From Candidatus Brocadiaceae bacterium (GTDB taxonomy: Bacteria; Planctomycetota; Brocadiia; Brocadiales; Scalinduaceae): 32,296 nucleotides of DNA. Numbering within the stretch: the first letter of the stretch is position 1; each line of letters opens with the position of its first letter. Location of the stretch: the NCBI GenBank assembly GCA_919901575.1, contig CAKKPF010000031.1, forward strand, positions 1-32,296, written 5' to 3'. Below the pieces are notes generated by a model. That model was not told the origin of the DNA, searched no databases, and saw only the letters and a list, made by a program, of their open reading frames with translations. Shown in pieces: positions 31,845-32,296 of this stretch. A program made the position numbers and the translations under genes.

Positions 31845-32296
31845 TTGGCGCAAAAAACTGATACTGATAGATTAGAAGAGACAGTTGTGAAAATCAACAG
31901 ATGTACTAATGTAACAAAGGGTGGTAAGAGTATGAGTTTTAGTGCATTAGTTGTAGTTGGTGATAAAAACGGAACAATTGGATATGGTTTTGGGAAAGCC
32001 AGAGAGGTTCCGAATGCAGTTGGAAAAGCAGTAAAAGACGCGAACAAAAATGTTGTTTCAGTGCCTATTGTTAATGGAACTATAACGCATGAAGTATGGG
32101 GACGTTATAAAACAGCAAGGGTATTTATGAAACCGGCAACGCCTGGAACCGGGATTAAAGCGGGAACGTCAGTGAGAACGGTTCTTGAATCTGCAGGTAT
32201 TACAGATATTTTAACAAAATGTTATGGTACGAGAAATCCTCTAAATGTTGTGAAAGCTACGGCGGAGGGTTTAAAGTCTTTGAGAACCAAGCAGGA
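31845..32296 (+). CDS. rpsE: 30S ribosomal protein S5, partial (runs off window; TTG start)
   Basis: My translation: LAQKTDTDRLEETVVKINRCTNVTKGGKSMSFSALVVVGDKNGTIGYGFGKAREVPNAVGKAVKDA...; AGGAGG SD at 31833-31838. Confidence 0.93.
   Translation, partial: MAQKTDTDRLEETVVKINRCTNVTKGGKSMSFSALVVVGDKNGTIGYGFGKAREVPNAVGKAVKDANKNVVSVPIVNGTITHEVWGRYKTARVFMKPATPGTGIKAGTSVRTVLESAGITDILTKCYGTRNPLNVVKATAEGLKSLRTKQ

Overview
The window is mostly an AT-rich bacterial housekeeping locus, read mainly on the + strand. It holds a tRNA-Thr/Tyr/Gly/Thr-tuf-rpmG-tRNA-Trp-secE-nusG-rplKAJL-rpoBC block, then rpsL-rpsG-fusA-tuf, then the S10/spc ribosomal cluster up to a truncated rpsE. The left flank (1-4.3 kb, - strand) carries three small toxin/antitoxin-like ORFs (DUF4258, DUF2283, HicB-like), purC, a DnaJ-TPR protein and an orphan LolC/E-like permease, followed by + strand aroC. 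The host looks like a low-GC planctomycete/anammox-like lineage, but this is a tentative inference from protein character. I found no convincing new multi-gene system, CRISPR array or intact mobile element. The most interesting signals are two tuf copies, apparently identical from start to stop codon, with codon usage very unlike their neighbours, and a Cys-rich (C-x-C-x4-C-x2-C-x-C-x-H) segment in the EF-Tu G domain. An rpmG gene missing from the supplied ORF track was recovered at 7727-7876.
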